Assembly (NCBI RefSeq): GCF_030398385.1
Contig: NZ_JAOAOQ010000001.1
Coordinates: 124,001 to 188,000 of the forward strand
Source of the DNA: Aquibium sp. ELW1220
Lineage (GTDB): Bacteria > Pseudomonadota > Alphaproteobacteria > Rhizobiales > Rhizobiaceae
Direction: 5' to 3'
DNA length: 64,000 nucleotides
Part shown: in pieces, positions 7,701 to 16,225 of the stretch
Layout: every line of letters starts with the position of its first letter
Position numbering within the stretch: the first letter of the stretch is position 1
The notes under the pieces: model-generated
What the model was told of the DNA's origin: nothing
Database searches by the model: none
Seen by the model: only the letters and a program-made list of their open reading frames with translations
Position numbers and translations under genes: made by a program

Positions 7701-8451
7701 TCGGTTGACGCCAGCGTGTCGCATGCCGATCGTAGGGCCGCAGCAGCAGCACTTCGACCAGAAGCATAACGGCCACGAAAGCCAACGCGTAGGCGAGGAT
7801 GGTGGCCACGTCGAACAGCTGGAAGTGCAGGTGGATCTGGAAGCCGACGCCGTTCGACCGTCCGAGCAGTTCCACCACCAGCACGATTTTCCAGATCAAC
7901 GCGATGCCGGACCGGCTTGCGGCAGCCAGATAGGGCTGCAACTGCGGCAGCACCACGTCGCGCATCCTGCTGGCGAAGGAGAAGCGGTAGACCTGCGCGA
8001 GCTCCGAGTAGGCGCGATCAAGGGCGCGCGCACCCTCGCGCAGCGTGACGACCACGTTGGGGATCTTGTTCACCGCCACCGCGCCGATCGCGGCGGCCTC
8101 GTTCAGCCCGAACCAGACATAGGCGAGCACGATGACGACGAGCGCCGGCAGGTTGAGGAACAGCACCACCCAGGGATCGAACAGCCGGTCGAGGCCCCGG
8201 TTCATGCCGAGCGCCATGCCGATGGCGGTGCCGATGGACATTGCGAGCGCGAAGGCTGCCGCCACGCGCGCCAGCGTGATGCCGAGATGGCGGGCGAGAT
8301 CGCCCGACGCGGCTTCGCGCAGCAAGGCGTCGAGCACTGCGGGCGGGGCGGGAAACACGCGCGGATCGGCCTGGAGTGCCAGTATCCACCAAAGTGCCAG
8401 GAGACCGAGCAGCGAGCTGGCGCTCCAGAGGATCGGAAACCCGCTGCGCAC
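7693..8451 (-). CDS. ABC transporter permease (NitT/TauT type)
   Basis: A 252-residue inner-membrane permease of the binding-protein-dependent class, with about six hydrophobic segments. The coupling (EAA) loop is EGARALDRAYSELAQVYR followed by VVLPQLQPYL, close to the SsuC/TauC pattern. It starts 6 bp after the binding-protein gene and overlaps the ATPase gene, so all three are one transcript. No substrate can be assigned. Confidence 0.9.
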   Translation of the reverse strand: MRSGFPILWSASSLLGLLALWWILALQADPRVFPAPPAVLDALLREAASGDLARHLGITLARVAAAFALAMSIGTAIGMALGMNRGLDRLFDPWVVLFLNLPALVVIVLAYVWFGLNEAAAIGAVAVNKIPNVVVTLREGARALDRAYSELAQVYRFSFASRMRDVVLPQLQPYLAAASRSGIALIWKIVLVVELLGRSNGVGFQIHLHFQLFDVATILAYALAFVAVMLLVEVLLLRPYDRHATRWRQPNA

Positions 8452-8457
8452 CGGCGG

Positions 8458-9462
8458 TCAGAAGCCGCCGCCGAGGCGCGACCAGTACGTCCCGGGCGCC
8501 ATGACGCCGGAGCGACCGACCAGCTTTGCTCCGCCGAGTTCGGCAAGCACACCGTAGAGCCGTGCGGCATCGGCTTCGTCTTCGGCGGCCGAGCGAACTG
8601 GAATGCCCTCCCGGTAGCGGTCACGCAGCGCGAGCAGCTCTGCGCCTTCCGCTCGGACGATGGGCGCCAGACGCTCCCACTCGGCGTCCGAAGAGGCCAG
8701 CAGCGCCTTGGTGGCACGCGAGGCCTCCACGAAGCCGCGCGCGGCCTGCGGATGGGCATCCGCCCACCGCTCGGAAAAGACCCAGCCCAGCGCCGAGACC
8801 GGACCGGAGGCGCCGAGCGCCGCAGCTGCCTCGTCCGCGCCGACCAGCCTGCGGAAGCCGCTCGCTTCCAAGCGCGCATTGTAGTGCCAGTAGTTCAGGA
8901 CGGCATCGAGTTCGCCCTGCCGGGCCTTCTCGCCAAGCAGGGGCGGCGCCCCGTAGACGATGTCGTTCTCTTCCGCGAGGTTGAGGTCATGGTCGCGCGC
9001 CGCCAGCCCCTGGATCAGCAGCCAGCTCTTGTCGAGCGGTCCTCCCGCGACGCCGAGCCTGCGGCCTCTCAGGTCGCCAAGCGAATGCAGCACAGAATCC
9101 TGCGGCACCATGATCGCACCCACCGACGAGGAGAAGGGTACGAAGGTGTAGTCTGCCCCCTCGGCCCGCAGCCGCGAAACCCAAAGCCAGTCGGAGACGA
9201 TGACGTCGACATCGCCGGCCTGCAGCGCCACGTTGCTCGCGTCTTCGCCGGCAAAGGCCACGATCTCGACGTCGACGCCGGCCGTATGGTCGAGGCGGGC
9301 ATTCTTCATAGCGTCGAGTTCCCAGTTGACCGTGCCGAATTTCAGGACGCCGACCCGCACCGTCTCCAGTGCCGAGGCTGCGCCGAAGCTTGCCGAAAGG
9401 AGGAGGGCGGCCAGGAGCAGGGCGGTCAGGTGGCAGGCTCGCGTTCTGATCGAGAGGATCAT
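8458..9462 (-). CDS. ABC transporter periplasmic substrate-binding protein (NitT/TauT/SsuA-like)
   Basis: 334 residues with a signal peptide cleaved near residue 31. The mature start VRVGVLKFGTVNWELD and GDVDVIVSDWLWV fit the type II binding fold of the sulfonate/nitrate/thiamine-precursor group. The ATG at 9462 has AAGGAG at good spacing and gives a complete signal peptide; the longer upstream frame crosses mobA. It is first in the operon. The ligand cannot be inferred; mobA and a cyclase upstream give no firm clue. Confidence 0.87.
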   Translation of the reverse strand: MILSIRTRACHLTALLLAALLLSASFGAASALETVRVGVLKFGTVNWELDAMKNARLDHTAGVDVEIVAFAGEDASNVALQAGDVDVIVSDWLWVSRLRAEGADYTFVPFSSSVGAIMVPQDSVLHSLGDLRGRRLGVAGGPLDKSWLLIQGLAARDHDLNLAEENDIVYGAPPLLGEKARQGELDAVLNYWHYNARLEASGFRRLVGADEAAAALGASGPVSALGWVFSERWADAHPQAARGFVEASRATKALLASSDAEWERLAPIVRAEGAELLALRDRYREGIPVRSAAEDEADAARLYGVLAELGGAKLVGRSGVMAPGTYWSRLGGGF

Positions 9463-9586
9463 CTGGATACTCCTTGCAACCGGCGCCGATCGGCGGGGGC
9501 AGAGGCGGCCCCGCCGGCGGCCTTCTATGCCTGCTCGTACCGGTTCTCCGCAACAGCGCATCGATCCGATCGTTCCCGGCCCGCCG

Positions 9587-10210
9587 TCAGTCCGGCACGA
9601 GAGGCAGCAGGCGTTCCGCTTCGGCGAGATCCTCGGGCGCGTTGACGTTGAAGAACGGGTCCACCGGTCCTTCCGGCCATTCCTCCCGAGCGAAGGAATG
9701 CCTGTCGGTCCAGCCCGACACCTTGCGCAGACCCTCCTCCTGCAATGCATGCCTGAGCGAGGCCCGAAGGCTAACGGGCCAGAGGCCCGCGACGGGGTGC
9801 ATTCGTCCGCCGGAGGAGGCGAGGGCGATCTCCGTGCCTCCGGACCGTCGGGCGGACGTGAGGCGCTTGACGAGGTCGCGGGGCAGGAATGGGCAGTCCC
9901 CTGGCACGGTGGCCACCAGCGCCGCTTCCGGCCGGTTTGCCGCCGCCCAGTCGAGCGCCGCAAGCAACCCGGCCAACGGTCCGGCGAAGCCCTCCACCGG
10001 ATCGGCCACCACGGGCAGCCGGTAGAGTTCCAGCCGACGGGCGTCGCCGTTGGCGTTGATCAACACCGCGTCGCACTGCGGCGCGAAGCGCTCGAGCACA
10101 TGGTCGAGGATGGTGCGTCCGCCGAGCTGTCGCAGCGGCTTGTCGCCACCACCCATCCGCCGCGACAGTCCGCCAGCGATGACTGCGCCGACGATCGTCT
10201 CGCCACGCAT
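9587..10210 (-). CDS. mobA: Molybdenum cofactor guanylyltransferase
   Basis: Transfers GMP from GTP to molybdopterin-Mo to make the guanine dinucleotide cofactor. The nucleotide-binding signature is near the N-terminus ([18 protein letters not shown]) and GDCPFLP is the metal-binding motif. Length (207 aa) is normal. The ATG at 10210 shares its A with the stop of the upstream cyclase gene (TGATG), so translation is coupled. A small GTP-using enzyme joined to a cyclase is an odd pairing with no known functional link. Confidence 0.9.
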   Translation of the reverse strand: MRGETIVGAVIAGGLSRRMGGGDKPLRQLGGRTILDHVLERFAPQCDAVLINANGDARRLELYRLPVVADPVEGFAGPLAGLLAALDWAAANRPEAALVATVPGDCPFLPRDLVKRLTSARRSGGTEIALASSGGRMHPVAGLWPVSLRASLRHALQEEGLRKVSGWTDRHSFAREEWPEGPVDPFFNVNAPEDLAEAERLLPLVPD

Positions 10211-11415
10211 CAGTAGACGTAGATCTTCTGCAGCCCCTCGAAGCCCTTGAACGGAACTTCGCTGGCGACGCGCGGGGCGCAGCACAGGTGCTGCGCCACT
10301 TCAGCCGAGGCCACCCGGTGAAGCGACAGGTCCGAGGCACAGGTCAGCAGCCGTGCGGCATAGTTGATCGGGCGGCCGATGGCCGTGAAGTCGAGCCGGT
10401 TTGCGCCGCCGATGTTGCCATAGTGGAACCGGCCGGCATGCAGCGCCGAGCGGAACGACACGGTGCTGCCGAGTTCCGTTTCGGCCAGCCGTGCCTCACC
10501 CTCCATGATGGTGCGGCTGGCAGCCATCACAGCATCCGCCATCGTGCGCTCGCCGCCGTATGGAAAGATCGCGAAGAAGCCGTCGCCGAGGAACTTCAGA
10601 ATCTCGCCTCCGTTGGCCTCCACCGGCGGCACCATGATGTCGAAGGCATCATTGAGGATCGCCACCATCTGCGGTCCGGACAGCGTGTTCGACAGCTGCG
10701 TGAAATCCTTCAGGTCGGTGAACAGGATGGCCGCGTCGATTTCCTCGCCGTCGCCGCGGTGCACCCGGCCCTGCAGGATCTGCTCGCCGCCACCCCGTCC
10801 GATGTACGCCGACAGTATCGAGGCCGCGTTCAGCCGCAGCAGGTAGGCCTCCACCAGCCGGGCCAGCGGGCGGCGCAGCACGTCGAGCGCATCGATCTGC
10901 TCGAGCGAGAAGCCCAGCGGGTGTTTCGTCGACCAGGTCGAGGCATGCGTCTCGCCGGTGGTAAAGATCAGCGGCTGCGCCAGATAGTCGGTGAAACCTT
11001 CCGCGCGGAGTTCGTCAAGGATCAGGTATTCGCTCAGCGCCTGTGGGTCGGTCAGACGGCGCCGGATAGAGATCCCTTCCGACGTCACGCGCGGAAGCGG
11101 GTTCTGCCAGTATTCCTGCTGCGAAAATATGTCGAGCTCGACCTCGTTGACCTCGACCCCGCCGGCCTGTGTCCAGCGGAAACGCCGAGCGGCGATGTTG
11201 GGGTGCAGCGTGTTCATGAACAGCGCGAAGCGGTCGACGGGCACGCCCGCCGCCACGACGCGCCGGCAGATGGCATCGATGATCGCGCCCGCGTCGCCGC
11301 TCGGCCGCGCGCCGTCGATCATCCAGGCGACGAGCGCGTCGATCAGCAGATGGTCGACCTCGCCGGGCAGCAGCTGCGTCGCTTCTGGGGTGCGCAAGCG
11401 CGCCGGAATGGTCAT
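10210..11415 (-). CDS. Class III adenylate/guanylate cyclase
   Basis: 401 residues. The C-terminal half (about 225-395) is a class III cyclase domain: [16 protein letters not shown] carries the first metal Asp, [14 protein letters not shown] the second, and [15 protein letters not shown] the transition-state region. The first 200 residues lack transmembrane helices and resemble the small-molecule-sensing N-terminus common in rhizobial cyclases. The product is presumably cAMP. It is followed by a 1-base overlap with mobA. The palindromic promoter at 11550-11577 could also read this way, with a leader of about 130 nt. Confidence 0.88.
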   Translation of the reverse strand: MTIPARLRTPEATQLLPGEVDHLLIDALVAWMIDGARPSGDAGAIIDAICRRVVAAGVPVDRFALFMNTLHPNIAARRFRWTQAGGVEVNEVELDIFSQQEYWQNPLPRVTSEGISIRRRLTDPQALSEYLILDELRAEGFTDYLAQPLIFTTGETHASTWSTKHPLGFSLEQIDALDVLRRPLARLVEAYLLRLNAASILSAYIGRGGGEQILQGRVHRGDGEEIDAAILFTDLKDFTQLSNTLSGPQMVAILNDAFDIMVPPVEANGGEILKFLGDGFFAIFPYGGERTMADAVMAASRTIMEGEARLAETELGSTVSFRSALHAGRFHYGNIGGANRLDFTAIGRPINYAARLLTCASDLSLHRVASAEVAQHLCCAPRVASEVPFKGFEGLQKIYVY

Positions 11416-11549
11416 GTCGGATCTCGTGAAGTGTTCGCCGGCTGTTTAACACGCCGCGTCGGGCCGGGAACAGCCGCTGCCGGCGATGAACCGTTCACGA
11501 ATTGCGGCGGCTGCCGGGTGTCGGCTTCTCCGTCCGCTCCCGCCGTCAC

Positions 11550-11577
11550 GGAACCCGAACGCCGCACCGTGAGTTCC
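11550..11577 (+). promoter_or_regulatory. Palindromic EcfG-type promoter (18-base spacer)
   Basis: GGAAC-N18-GTTCC. The plus reading precedes the 64-aa membrane protein at 11634; the minus reading points at the cyclase. Confidence 0.6.
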
Positions 11578-11633
11578 ATGGAGGAACGACCCGGGCCGGT
11601 TCAGGTCCGTCGTCAACATGTACGGAGATCAGA

Positions 11634-11828
11634 TTGGCTCACGAACCCGACCACAAGACCGAAACGACTGGAACCCGCGCCCGCCAGGGTCGTCAGGGAT
11701 TGCCTATCCTGATGGTGCTCGTCATTGGCCTCGTCCTGGCAATGGGAGCCTGGGGACTGGCCGAGATGTATGGCGTGTGGATCGCACCCGATGATCCGGT
11801 CGGCGACGCGGAATACACGATCGACTAA
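11634..11828 (+). CDS. Small single-pass membrane protein, 64 aa
   Basis: A polar, basic N-terminus with ARQGRQG is followed by one membrane helix (LPILMVLVIGLVLAMGAWGL) and a short acidic tail. Short proteins of this layout, with an R-Q-G motif before the helix, are frequent in rhizobia and have no known role. TTG at 11634 is chosen for the GGAG five bases upstream and because it begins right before the conserved-looking part; an upstream in-frame start would fall in the promoter. Regulation by stress sigma is inferred from 11550-11577. Confidence 0.6.
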   Translation: MAHEPDHKTETTGTRARQGRQGLPILMVLVIGLVLAMGAWGLAEMYGVWIAPDDPVGDAEYTID

Positions 11829-11861
11829 ACCGGCTCGATAGTCACCTTCGACGACGGGCGG

Positions 11862-12026
11862 TCATGACCGCTCGTCGAACACGTCGCGCGTGCCGCGGTC
11901 ACGTGCGGAGCGCTCGCTCCTGCTCAGGCGCCGCTTGCGCAGAAGCGCGAAGCCGAACAGGATGGCGAGCAAAAACGGCCCGCCGGCGACCACGAGCAGC
12001 CATAGGATGTTTTCGGTTGCCATCAT
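11862..12026 (-). CDS. Small single-pass membrane protein, 54 aa
   Basis: Reading the minus strand gives MMATENILWLLVV..., one membrane helix (residues 8-29), then a strongly basic stretch (LRKRRLSRSER) and an acidic end (DVFDERS). AAGGAAC lies ahead of the double ATG (12026 or 12023). It is 27 bp downstream of the next gene on the same strand, so the two form a pair. The layout resembles bacterial small membrane stress proteins; no family is recognised. Confidence 0.65.
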   Translation of the reverse strand: MMATENILWLLVVAGGPFLLAILFGFALLRKRRLSRSERSARDRGTRDVFDERS

Positions 12027-12053
12027 GAAACTGTTCCTTGGTTGGCGTTCCGG

Positions 12054-12275
12054 TCAACGTTCCTTGGGTTCGGTAGTTCCAGGCCGGACAGGGGGCTCCA
12101 GGCGCGTTTCGCCGCCATTGCTCCCGTCGCCTTCACCGGCGTCTCGATCCGCGTCTGCGGCCGGTTTCTGCGGCAGCGCCGGTTTGGTCATATGTCCGGC
12201 GCGTCTCCCTGCCCGCAGGTTCTTCAGCCAGGACGGCAGCACCTCCGCTGCCATGCTCTTCCAGTAGGAACCCAT
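12054..12275 (-). CDS. Small hypothetical protein, 73 aa
   Basis: The N-terminus MGSYWKSMAAEVLPSWLKNL looks amphipathic; the rest is basic and then low-complexity (Asp, Gly, Glu, Pro). A purine-rich AGGAGAAGG precedes the ATG. It heads the two-gene unit with the 54-aa membrane protein and sits 37 bp from the palindromic promoter at 12313-12340. Coding status rests on the ribosome site and promoter spacing. Confidence 0.55.
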   Translation of the reverse strand: MGSYWKSMAAEVLPSWLKNLRAGRRAGHMTKPALPQKPAADADRDAGEGDGSNGGETRLEPPVRPGTTEPKER

Positions 12276-12312
12276 CTCGCCTTCTCCTGTCGCCCGGCCA
12301 TCCCGGTCTTCT

Positions 12313-12340
12313 GGAACAATCGTTCGGCGGCCGGGGTTCC
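12313..12340 (+). promoter_or_regulatory. Palindromic EcfG-type promoter between divergent small genes
   Basis: GGAAC-N18-GTTCC. Plus reading starts near 12345 for the gene at 12386; minus reading starts near 12308 for the gene starting at 12275. Both leaders are 30-40 nt. Confidence 0.65.
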
Positions 12341-12385
12341 CGGTGGGAGTGATATCGCTGCAATAACGCTACGGGAGACGTGAAC

Positions 12386-12589
12386 ATGAGCCGCAAGCTG
12401 GAGAACGGGACCACAAAGCCGCGCGCCGGCAAGGCCGAGCAGGACGTGTCGGGTGCCGAGGTTCCGCCGGTTGGCGCCGTCGGAAAAGGCCGGATCAAGG
12501 CCGTGGACCTTGAACCACGCTCGAACGGGGAAAATGACTGGCAGGACGAATTGCCGGAGAACGACGGTCGCCCAGCCGATCGCAGGTAG
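12386..12589 (+). CDS. Small hydrophilic hypothetical protein, 67 aa
   Basis: Charged, with no hydrophobic core, rich in Lys, Glu, Asp and Asn and probably disordered (MSRKLENGTTKPRAGKAEQD...). ATG at 12386 with GGGAG eight bases upstream; a GTG at 12380 is possible but less well placed. Composition and the stress-type promoter suggest a hydrophilin-like stress protein, an inference only. Confidence 0.6.
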   Translation: MSRKLENGTTKPRAGKAEQDVSGAEVPPVGAVGKGRIKAVDLEPRSNGENDWQDELPENDGRPADRR

Positions 12590-12622
12590 GCGATCGTTAC
12601 CGGCAACCTCCCGCCGGCAACA

Positions 12623-12648
12623 GGAACAACACCCCGCACGAAGGGTTT
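12623..12648 (+). promoter_or_regulatory. EcfG-type promoter for yihY-like gene
   Basis: GGAAC (12623-12627), 17 bases, GTTT (12645-12648). Predicted start near 12654, 29 nt before the ATG. Confidence 0.7.
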
Positions 12649-12682
12649 CCCTCTGACACCGTTGTTGAAGGGAGACCCAGTC

Positions 12683-13654
12683 ATGTCCGCGAACTCGAGA
12701 ACAGAAGCCGGTCGAGGCCGGGAGGCCGACTGGCCGTCGGAGATTCCCGCGCGCGGCTGGAAGGACGTCCTGTGGCGCGTCTACCAGCAGGTTCTCGATG
12801 ATCGGGTGACGTTGGTCGCGGCAGGCGCGGCCTTCTATCTGATGCTGGCGATATTCCCCGCTCTGGGTGCCTTCGTCTCGATTTACGGTTTTGTGGCCGA
12901 CCCCACGTCGATCGCCGGACAGATCGAGTTCCTTCAAGGCGTCCTGCCTTCCGGGGGGCTTGACCTGATCTACAGCCAGCTGGAAAGTCTTGCCAGCCAG
13001 GATCCGAGTGCGCTCAGCATCGGTCTGGTGATCACCCTCGCCGTATCGTTGTGGAGCGCCAACAACGGCGTGAAAACCCTCTTCGAAGCACTGAACATCG
13101 CCTATGAGGAAGAAGAGAAGCGTTCCTTCATCAAGCTCAACATCGTTGCATTTGCCTTTACCCTCGGCTTCATGTTTGCCCTGATCGTCATGATCGCTGC
13201 CATCGGCGTCGTGCCGGCCGTTCTCGCCTTCGTCAACCTTGGCGGCTTTTCGCAGATCCTCATCGCCGTTGGCCGTTGGATCCTGGTGCTGGGCATGATG
13301 ATTTTCGGCATCTCCCTGCTCTACCGCTTCGGCCCGAGCCGGGAACGCGCGAAATGGCGGTGGATCAACTGGGGCAGCATCCTGTCGACGCTGGTCTGGC
13401 TCGTCACGTCGATCGGCTTCTCCTACTACCTGCAGAACTTTGCCGACTATAATGCGACCTACGGATCGCTCGGCGCGGTGATCGGCTTCATGCTCTGGAT
13501 CTGGCTGTCGGCCGTCATCCTCATCGTCGGAGCCGAGCTGAATGCAGAGATGGAGCACCAGACCGAGCGGGATTCGACGACGGGAGAGGAACGTCCGATG
13601 GGCGAGCGCGGCGCAGTGGTAGCCGACACGCTCGGCAAGCCGATGGTCGATTGA
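12683..13654 (+). CDS. YihY/BrkB family inner-membrane protein
   Basis: 323 residues with six membrane helices and the family hallmarks AAGAAFYLMLAIFPALGAFVS near residue 50 and SLWSANNGVKTLFEALNIAY near 120, plus YNATYGSLGAVI near 265. The family was once called ribonuclease BN, an assignment since withdrawn; its role is unknown. The last 40 residues are charged. GGGAG precedes the ATG. It is monocistronic, between a stress-type promoter and a strong terminator. Confidence 0.88.
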   Translation: MSANSRTEAGRGREADWPSEIPARGWKDVLWRVYQQVLDDRVTLVAAGAAFYLMLAIFPALGAFVSIYGFVADPTSIAGQIEFLQGVLPSGGLDLIYSQLESLASQDPSALSIGLVITLAVSLWSANNGVKTLFEALNIAYEEEEKRSFIKLNIVAFAFTLGFMFALIVMIAAIGVVPAVLAFVNLGGFSQILIAVGRWILVLGMMIFGISLLYRFGPSRERAKWRWINWGSILSTLVWLVTSIGFSYYLQNFADYNATYGSLGAVIGFMLWIWLSAVILIVGAELNAEMEHQTERDSTTGEERPMGERGAVVADTLGKPMVD

Positions 13655-13730
13655 AGGCGGGGGCGGTCCGGCCGTGTCCGGCCGGTCCGCCTGTCCGATC
13701 GAGACGGTGCGTCCAGACAGGAAGACGAAA

Positions 13731-13769
13731 AAAGGGCGGGCTCCGCGAAGGAGCCCGCCCTTTCGTTTT
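13731..13769. terminator. Bidirectional intrinsic terminator
   Basis: A perfect 14-bp stem (AAAGGGCGGGCTCC / GGAGCCCGCCCTTT), 5-base loop, with A-run before and T-run after, between convergent yihY-like (ends 13654) and DUF3618 (ends 13790) genes. Confidence 0.9.
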
Positions 13770-13789
13770 GATCGAGATGGCTGCCTCGG

Positions 13790-14956
13790 TCAGGTGGTCT
13801 TGCCGCTGCCGCCGGGCGTCGACGAAACGCTCGCGGGCTTGTCGGTGGTGCCGAACGTCCCTGCACCCGACGAGGGGGGCGACGACGGCTTGCCCGCCAC
13901 CGAGGCGCTGGAGGCGCCAGATGTCGGAGCGCCGGGCTTTCCCGTCTCGCCGGTCACGTCGCGCGCCTTGTCGCCCGCTGCCTTGCCGGCGGCGGCGGCC
14001 ACATGACCCACCTTCTCGGCCAGCGGCGTGCCGTCGGAGGAGGTGAGCCCTTCGTCGTCAGCCGACTTGCGTGCCGCAGCATAGCCCTCGGCAGCAACGT
14101 CTTTTGCGCCGTCGTAGCCGCGCTGCATCGCCCGCATCGCTTCGTCCTTCATGTCGTCGCGGGTCTGGCCGAACGTCTCGTCCTCGATCCGTGTCGATGG
14201 CAGCATGGCACCGATGGCGGCACCCAGTGCAAGGCCGAGCGCACCAACGATCAGCGGCTCGCGGTCGAGCGCATCCATCAGCCCGTCGCGCGCCTGGTAG
14301 GCGGCGCGCTCCGCTCCGCGTCCCATGCGACGACCCGCCCGCGCAGCCTGGCGCCCCGCATCGGCCGCGTAGTGGCCCGCTTCCGAGGCGTAGGCGCCGG
14401 CACGGTTGCCGGCCTGCCTCGCCGCGCCTGCGGCATTCGAGCCGAGGCGGGAGGCTGCTCCTGCAGCGGAACGCCCCGCGTCGGAAACGCCGTGCGCCGC
14501 GCCGCTTGCCCGCTCCGACCAGGACGATGTGTCGACATCGTCTCCGTCGCGCGTCTCGAGATAGCCAAGACCGCCCGCGCCCGTCTGCGCGCCGGCACCG
14601 CGAAGCGGCGAGTTGCCGATCACGTCGTCGTCGACCCCCGGCTCGGGATAGAAGGTGCTGTCGCCGTCATAGCCGAACCCGTCGTCCGGATAAGGGTAAT
14701 ATTCGCGGCGCACGGGACGCGGCCCGGCGAACAGCCAGGCGACACCCGCGCCGATCAGCGCGAGGCTGAGCGGGTTGTCGCGGACCTGTCGGCCAAGATT
14801 GTTGACCGCTGCAGAGCCGTTCGAGTCGCGCATGTAGTGGAATACCTCGTCCACCAGCTGGCCCGGCGACATGCGGTCGCGGATTTCCTCGGCGGTCCCG
14901 GCCATGCGGGCGCGGACTTCTTCCGCGTGGCGTTCATGTTCTGTCGAGGATGTCAT
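13790..14956 (-). CDS. DUF3618 domain protein, long Ala-rich form
   Basis: 388 residues. The N-terminal DUF3618 segment (HAEEVRARMAGTAEEIRDRM...SPGQLVDEVFHYMRD) is followed by a membrane helix near residue 65 (PLSLALIGAGVAWLFAG). The long middle region is low-complexity Ala/Gly/Arg with coiled-coil-like repeats, then a second hydrophobic stretch (LIVGALGLALGAAIGAML) and a Ser/Pro/Gly-rich tail. The ATG at 14956 overlaps the holin-X gene by 4 bp. It is last of a four-gene operon driven from 16064-16088. Function unknown; probably envelope-associated. Confidence 0.82.
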   Translation of the reverse strand: MTSSTEHERHAEEVRARMAGTAEEIRDRMSPGQLVDEVFHYMRDSNGSAAVNNLGRQVRDNPLSLALIGAGVAWLFAGPRPVRREYYPYPDDGFGYDGDSTFYPEPGVDDDVIGNSPLRGAGAQTGAGGLGYLETRDGDDVDTSSWSERASGAAHGVSDAGRSAAGAASRLGSNAAGAARQAGNRAGAYASEAGHYAADAGRQAARAGRRMGRGAERAAYQARDGLMDALDREPLIVGALGLALGAAIGAMLPSTRIEDETFGQTRDDMKDEAMRAMQRGYDGAKDVAAEGYAAARKSADDEGLTSSDGTPLAEKVGHVAAAAGKAAGDKARDVTGETGKPGAPTSGASSASVAGKPSSPPSSGAGTFGTTDKPASVSSTPGGSGKTT

Positions 14957-15348
14957 CGCACCTGCTCCTTTGCAACGTCGATATCGCGGCGGACCTGCCC
15001 CATGGACTTCTCCGGCGTCAGTTCCGAAGGCGACATGTTGGCACTGCCGCGGCGTACCAGCATGTAGCCGATCGCGGCGACGACGAGCCCCACCAGCAGG
15101 GACGCCCATCCAGCGCCGAGGCCGAGATTGGCGAGCGCCACCACCAGCGCCTGAAGAAGCACCAGAAGGGCCGCCAGCAGCATGACGACGCCGGCCGCGA
15201 CTTCCATCGCTCCCGTGCCCGCCTTGCTCATCTTTTCCTGCATCTCGGCGCGCAGAAGCCGCGCTTCGGTGCGAACCAGCTCGGCCATCTGGTTGACGAG
15301 ATCCGTCACCAGCGTACCGAGTGGCCGATGATCCTGCTCCATGCTCAT
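14953..15348 (-). CDS. Holin-X family (superfamily III, DUF1469) membrane protein
   Basis: 131 residues: a helical, charged N-terminus (VNQMAELVRTEARLLRAEMQEKM), then two hydrophobic helices (VVMLLAALLVLLQALVVAL and SLLVGLVVAAIGYMLV) and a basic tail. This is the layout of PF07332 proteins, which in rhizobia are chromosomal and not part of prophages. It overlaps its neighbours by 4 bp on both sides. No endolysin or other phage gene is nearby, so a phage role is unlikely. Confidence 0.85.
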   Translation of the reverse strand: MSMEQDHRPLGTLVTDLVNQMAELVRTEARLLRAEMQEKMSKAGTGAMEVAAGVVMLLAALLVLLQALVVALANLGLGAGWASLLVGLVVAAIGYMLVRRGSANMSPSELTPEKSMGQVRRDIDVAKEQVR

Positions 15349-15932
15349 GTGATGTCTCCAGTCCTGTTCGGTGTGACGGCCGCTTCGCCTGCGGGATAGG
15401 CGCGTGCGGCGGGTGCGGGTCGCGATGGCTGCGGCGGCCGCTGCGTCGGATTCCGGCCACGGTCCCGCTCATGATGCGCGGATGCCCCGGCAAATCGGCC
15501 GATCGCGATGCCGGCGAGCACGCTCGCGGCGATGAAGCTGACGGGATTGCGACGACCGAAATCGCGCACGGTCTCGATCATGTCACCGGCCGATGCGTTC
15601 TGCATGCTCCGCGACAGGCTCTCGAGCCCTTCGGCCGCCTGGCCGACGAGGCCGGAGATGGGACCCATCTCCTTCTTGTCGAGTTCGTCACGCGCGCTCC
15701 GCACGGCGTCGGCAAAGGTCTTCAGGCCGTCAGCGGCCTGACCCTTGAGCGCTTCACTCCGCTCGCGAACTTCCTCCTTGGCATCGTGTGCCATCGTGGA
15801 GGCCTGTTCCTTGAGCGCATCGCGGCCTTTCTCGAACTGGCGGCCGGCGGCCTCCTGTTCCTGTCTGATCCGCGCGCGCGCGGCATCCGCGTCTGCTGAG
15901 GGATTGGGGGTGGTGCTGTTGTGGTCAACCAT
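15345..15932 (-). CDS. Nutrient-deprivation-induced-like protein (YqjD/ElaB-like)
   Basis: 195 residues. The long charged N-terminal part (about 20-105) is probably coiled coil. A hydrophobic C-terminal helix follows near 130-148 (NPVSFIAASVLAGIAIGRF), similar to the membrane anchor of the ElaB/YqjD ribosome-binding stress proteins. Rhizobial homologues are commonly labelled nutrient deprivation-induced protein. The Pro/Arg-rich tail is extra. It is second in the operon, 12 bp after the 24-aa peptide gene. Ribosome or membrane tethering is inference. Confidence 0.7.
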   Translation of the reverse strand: MVDHNSTTPNPSADADAARARIRQEQEAAGRQFEKGRDALKEQASTMAHDAKEEVRERSEALKGQAADGLKTFADAVRSARDELDKKEMGPISGLVGQAAEGLESLSRSMQNASAGDMIETVRDFGRRNPVSFIAASVLAGIAIGRFAGASAHHERDRGRNPTQRPPQPSRPAPAARAYPAGEAAVTPNRTGDIT

Positions 15933-15944
15933 TGATCGCTCTCC

Positions 15945-16019
15945 TTACGCCAGACCCAGAAGGGAAAGGACGGCCAGGACCACGACGATCAAACCGATGA
16001 CATAGATGATGGAATGCAT
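15945..16019 (-). CDS. 24-residue membrane peptide
   Basis: The minus strand encodes MHSIIYVIGLIVVVLAVLSL followed by LGLA and a TAA stop: almost entirely one membrane helix. GGAG is well placed upstream, and the ATG lies about 37 nt from the start predicted by the stress-type promoter at 16064-16088. It ends 12 bp before the next gene's start. Very short membrane peptides heading operons are easily missed. It could be a regulatory leader or a structural micropeptide. Confidence 0.65.
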   Translation of the reverse strand: MHSIIYVIGLIVVVLAVLSLLGLA

Positions 16020-16063
16020 GGTGCGTGATCTCCGCTATTGTCTGGTATGGATACCTCACCAAG

Positions 16064-16088
16064 AACCTGCGGAGGCGATACCTGTTCC
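16064..16088 (-). promoter_or_regulatory. EcfG-type promoter for the peptide/holin-X/DUF3618 operon
   Basis: Minus strand GGAAC (16088-16084), 17 bases, GTT (16066-16064). Predicted start near 16056. Confidence 0.7.
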
Positions 16089-16225
16089 ATGGCGGATACG
16101 AACTTTCGCCATTTCTTGGCCATGATCCGGAGCGCGGAGCATGAAGAGTAAGCGAAGGCGCACGTATGCGCGGACGGTGTGACCTCGGTCACGCCACCCC
16201 TGCACTTGACGACTGGTTCGCAGGA

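Noticed and set aside
7705-9645. A long plus-strand open frame opposite the ABC transporter genes
   Set aside because: Same cause: antisense of three well-defined genes, with no recognisable protein features.
14953-15348. Holin of a prophage lysis cassette
   Set aside because: No endolysin, terminase, capsid or integrase gene is near; the family is chromosomal in rhizobia.
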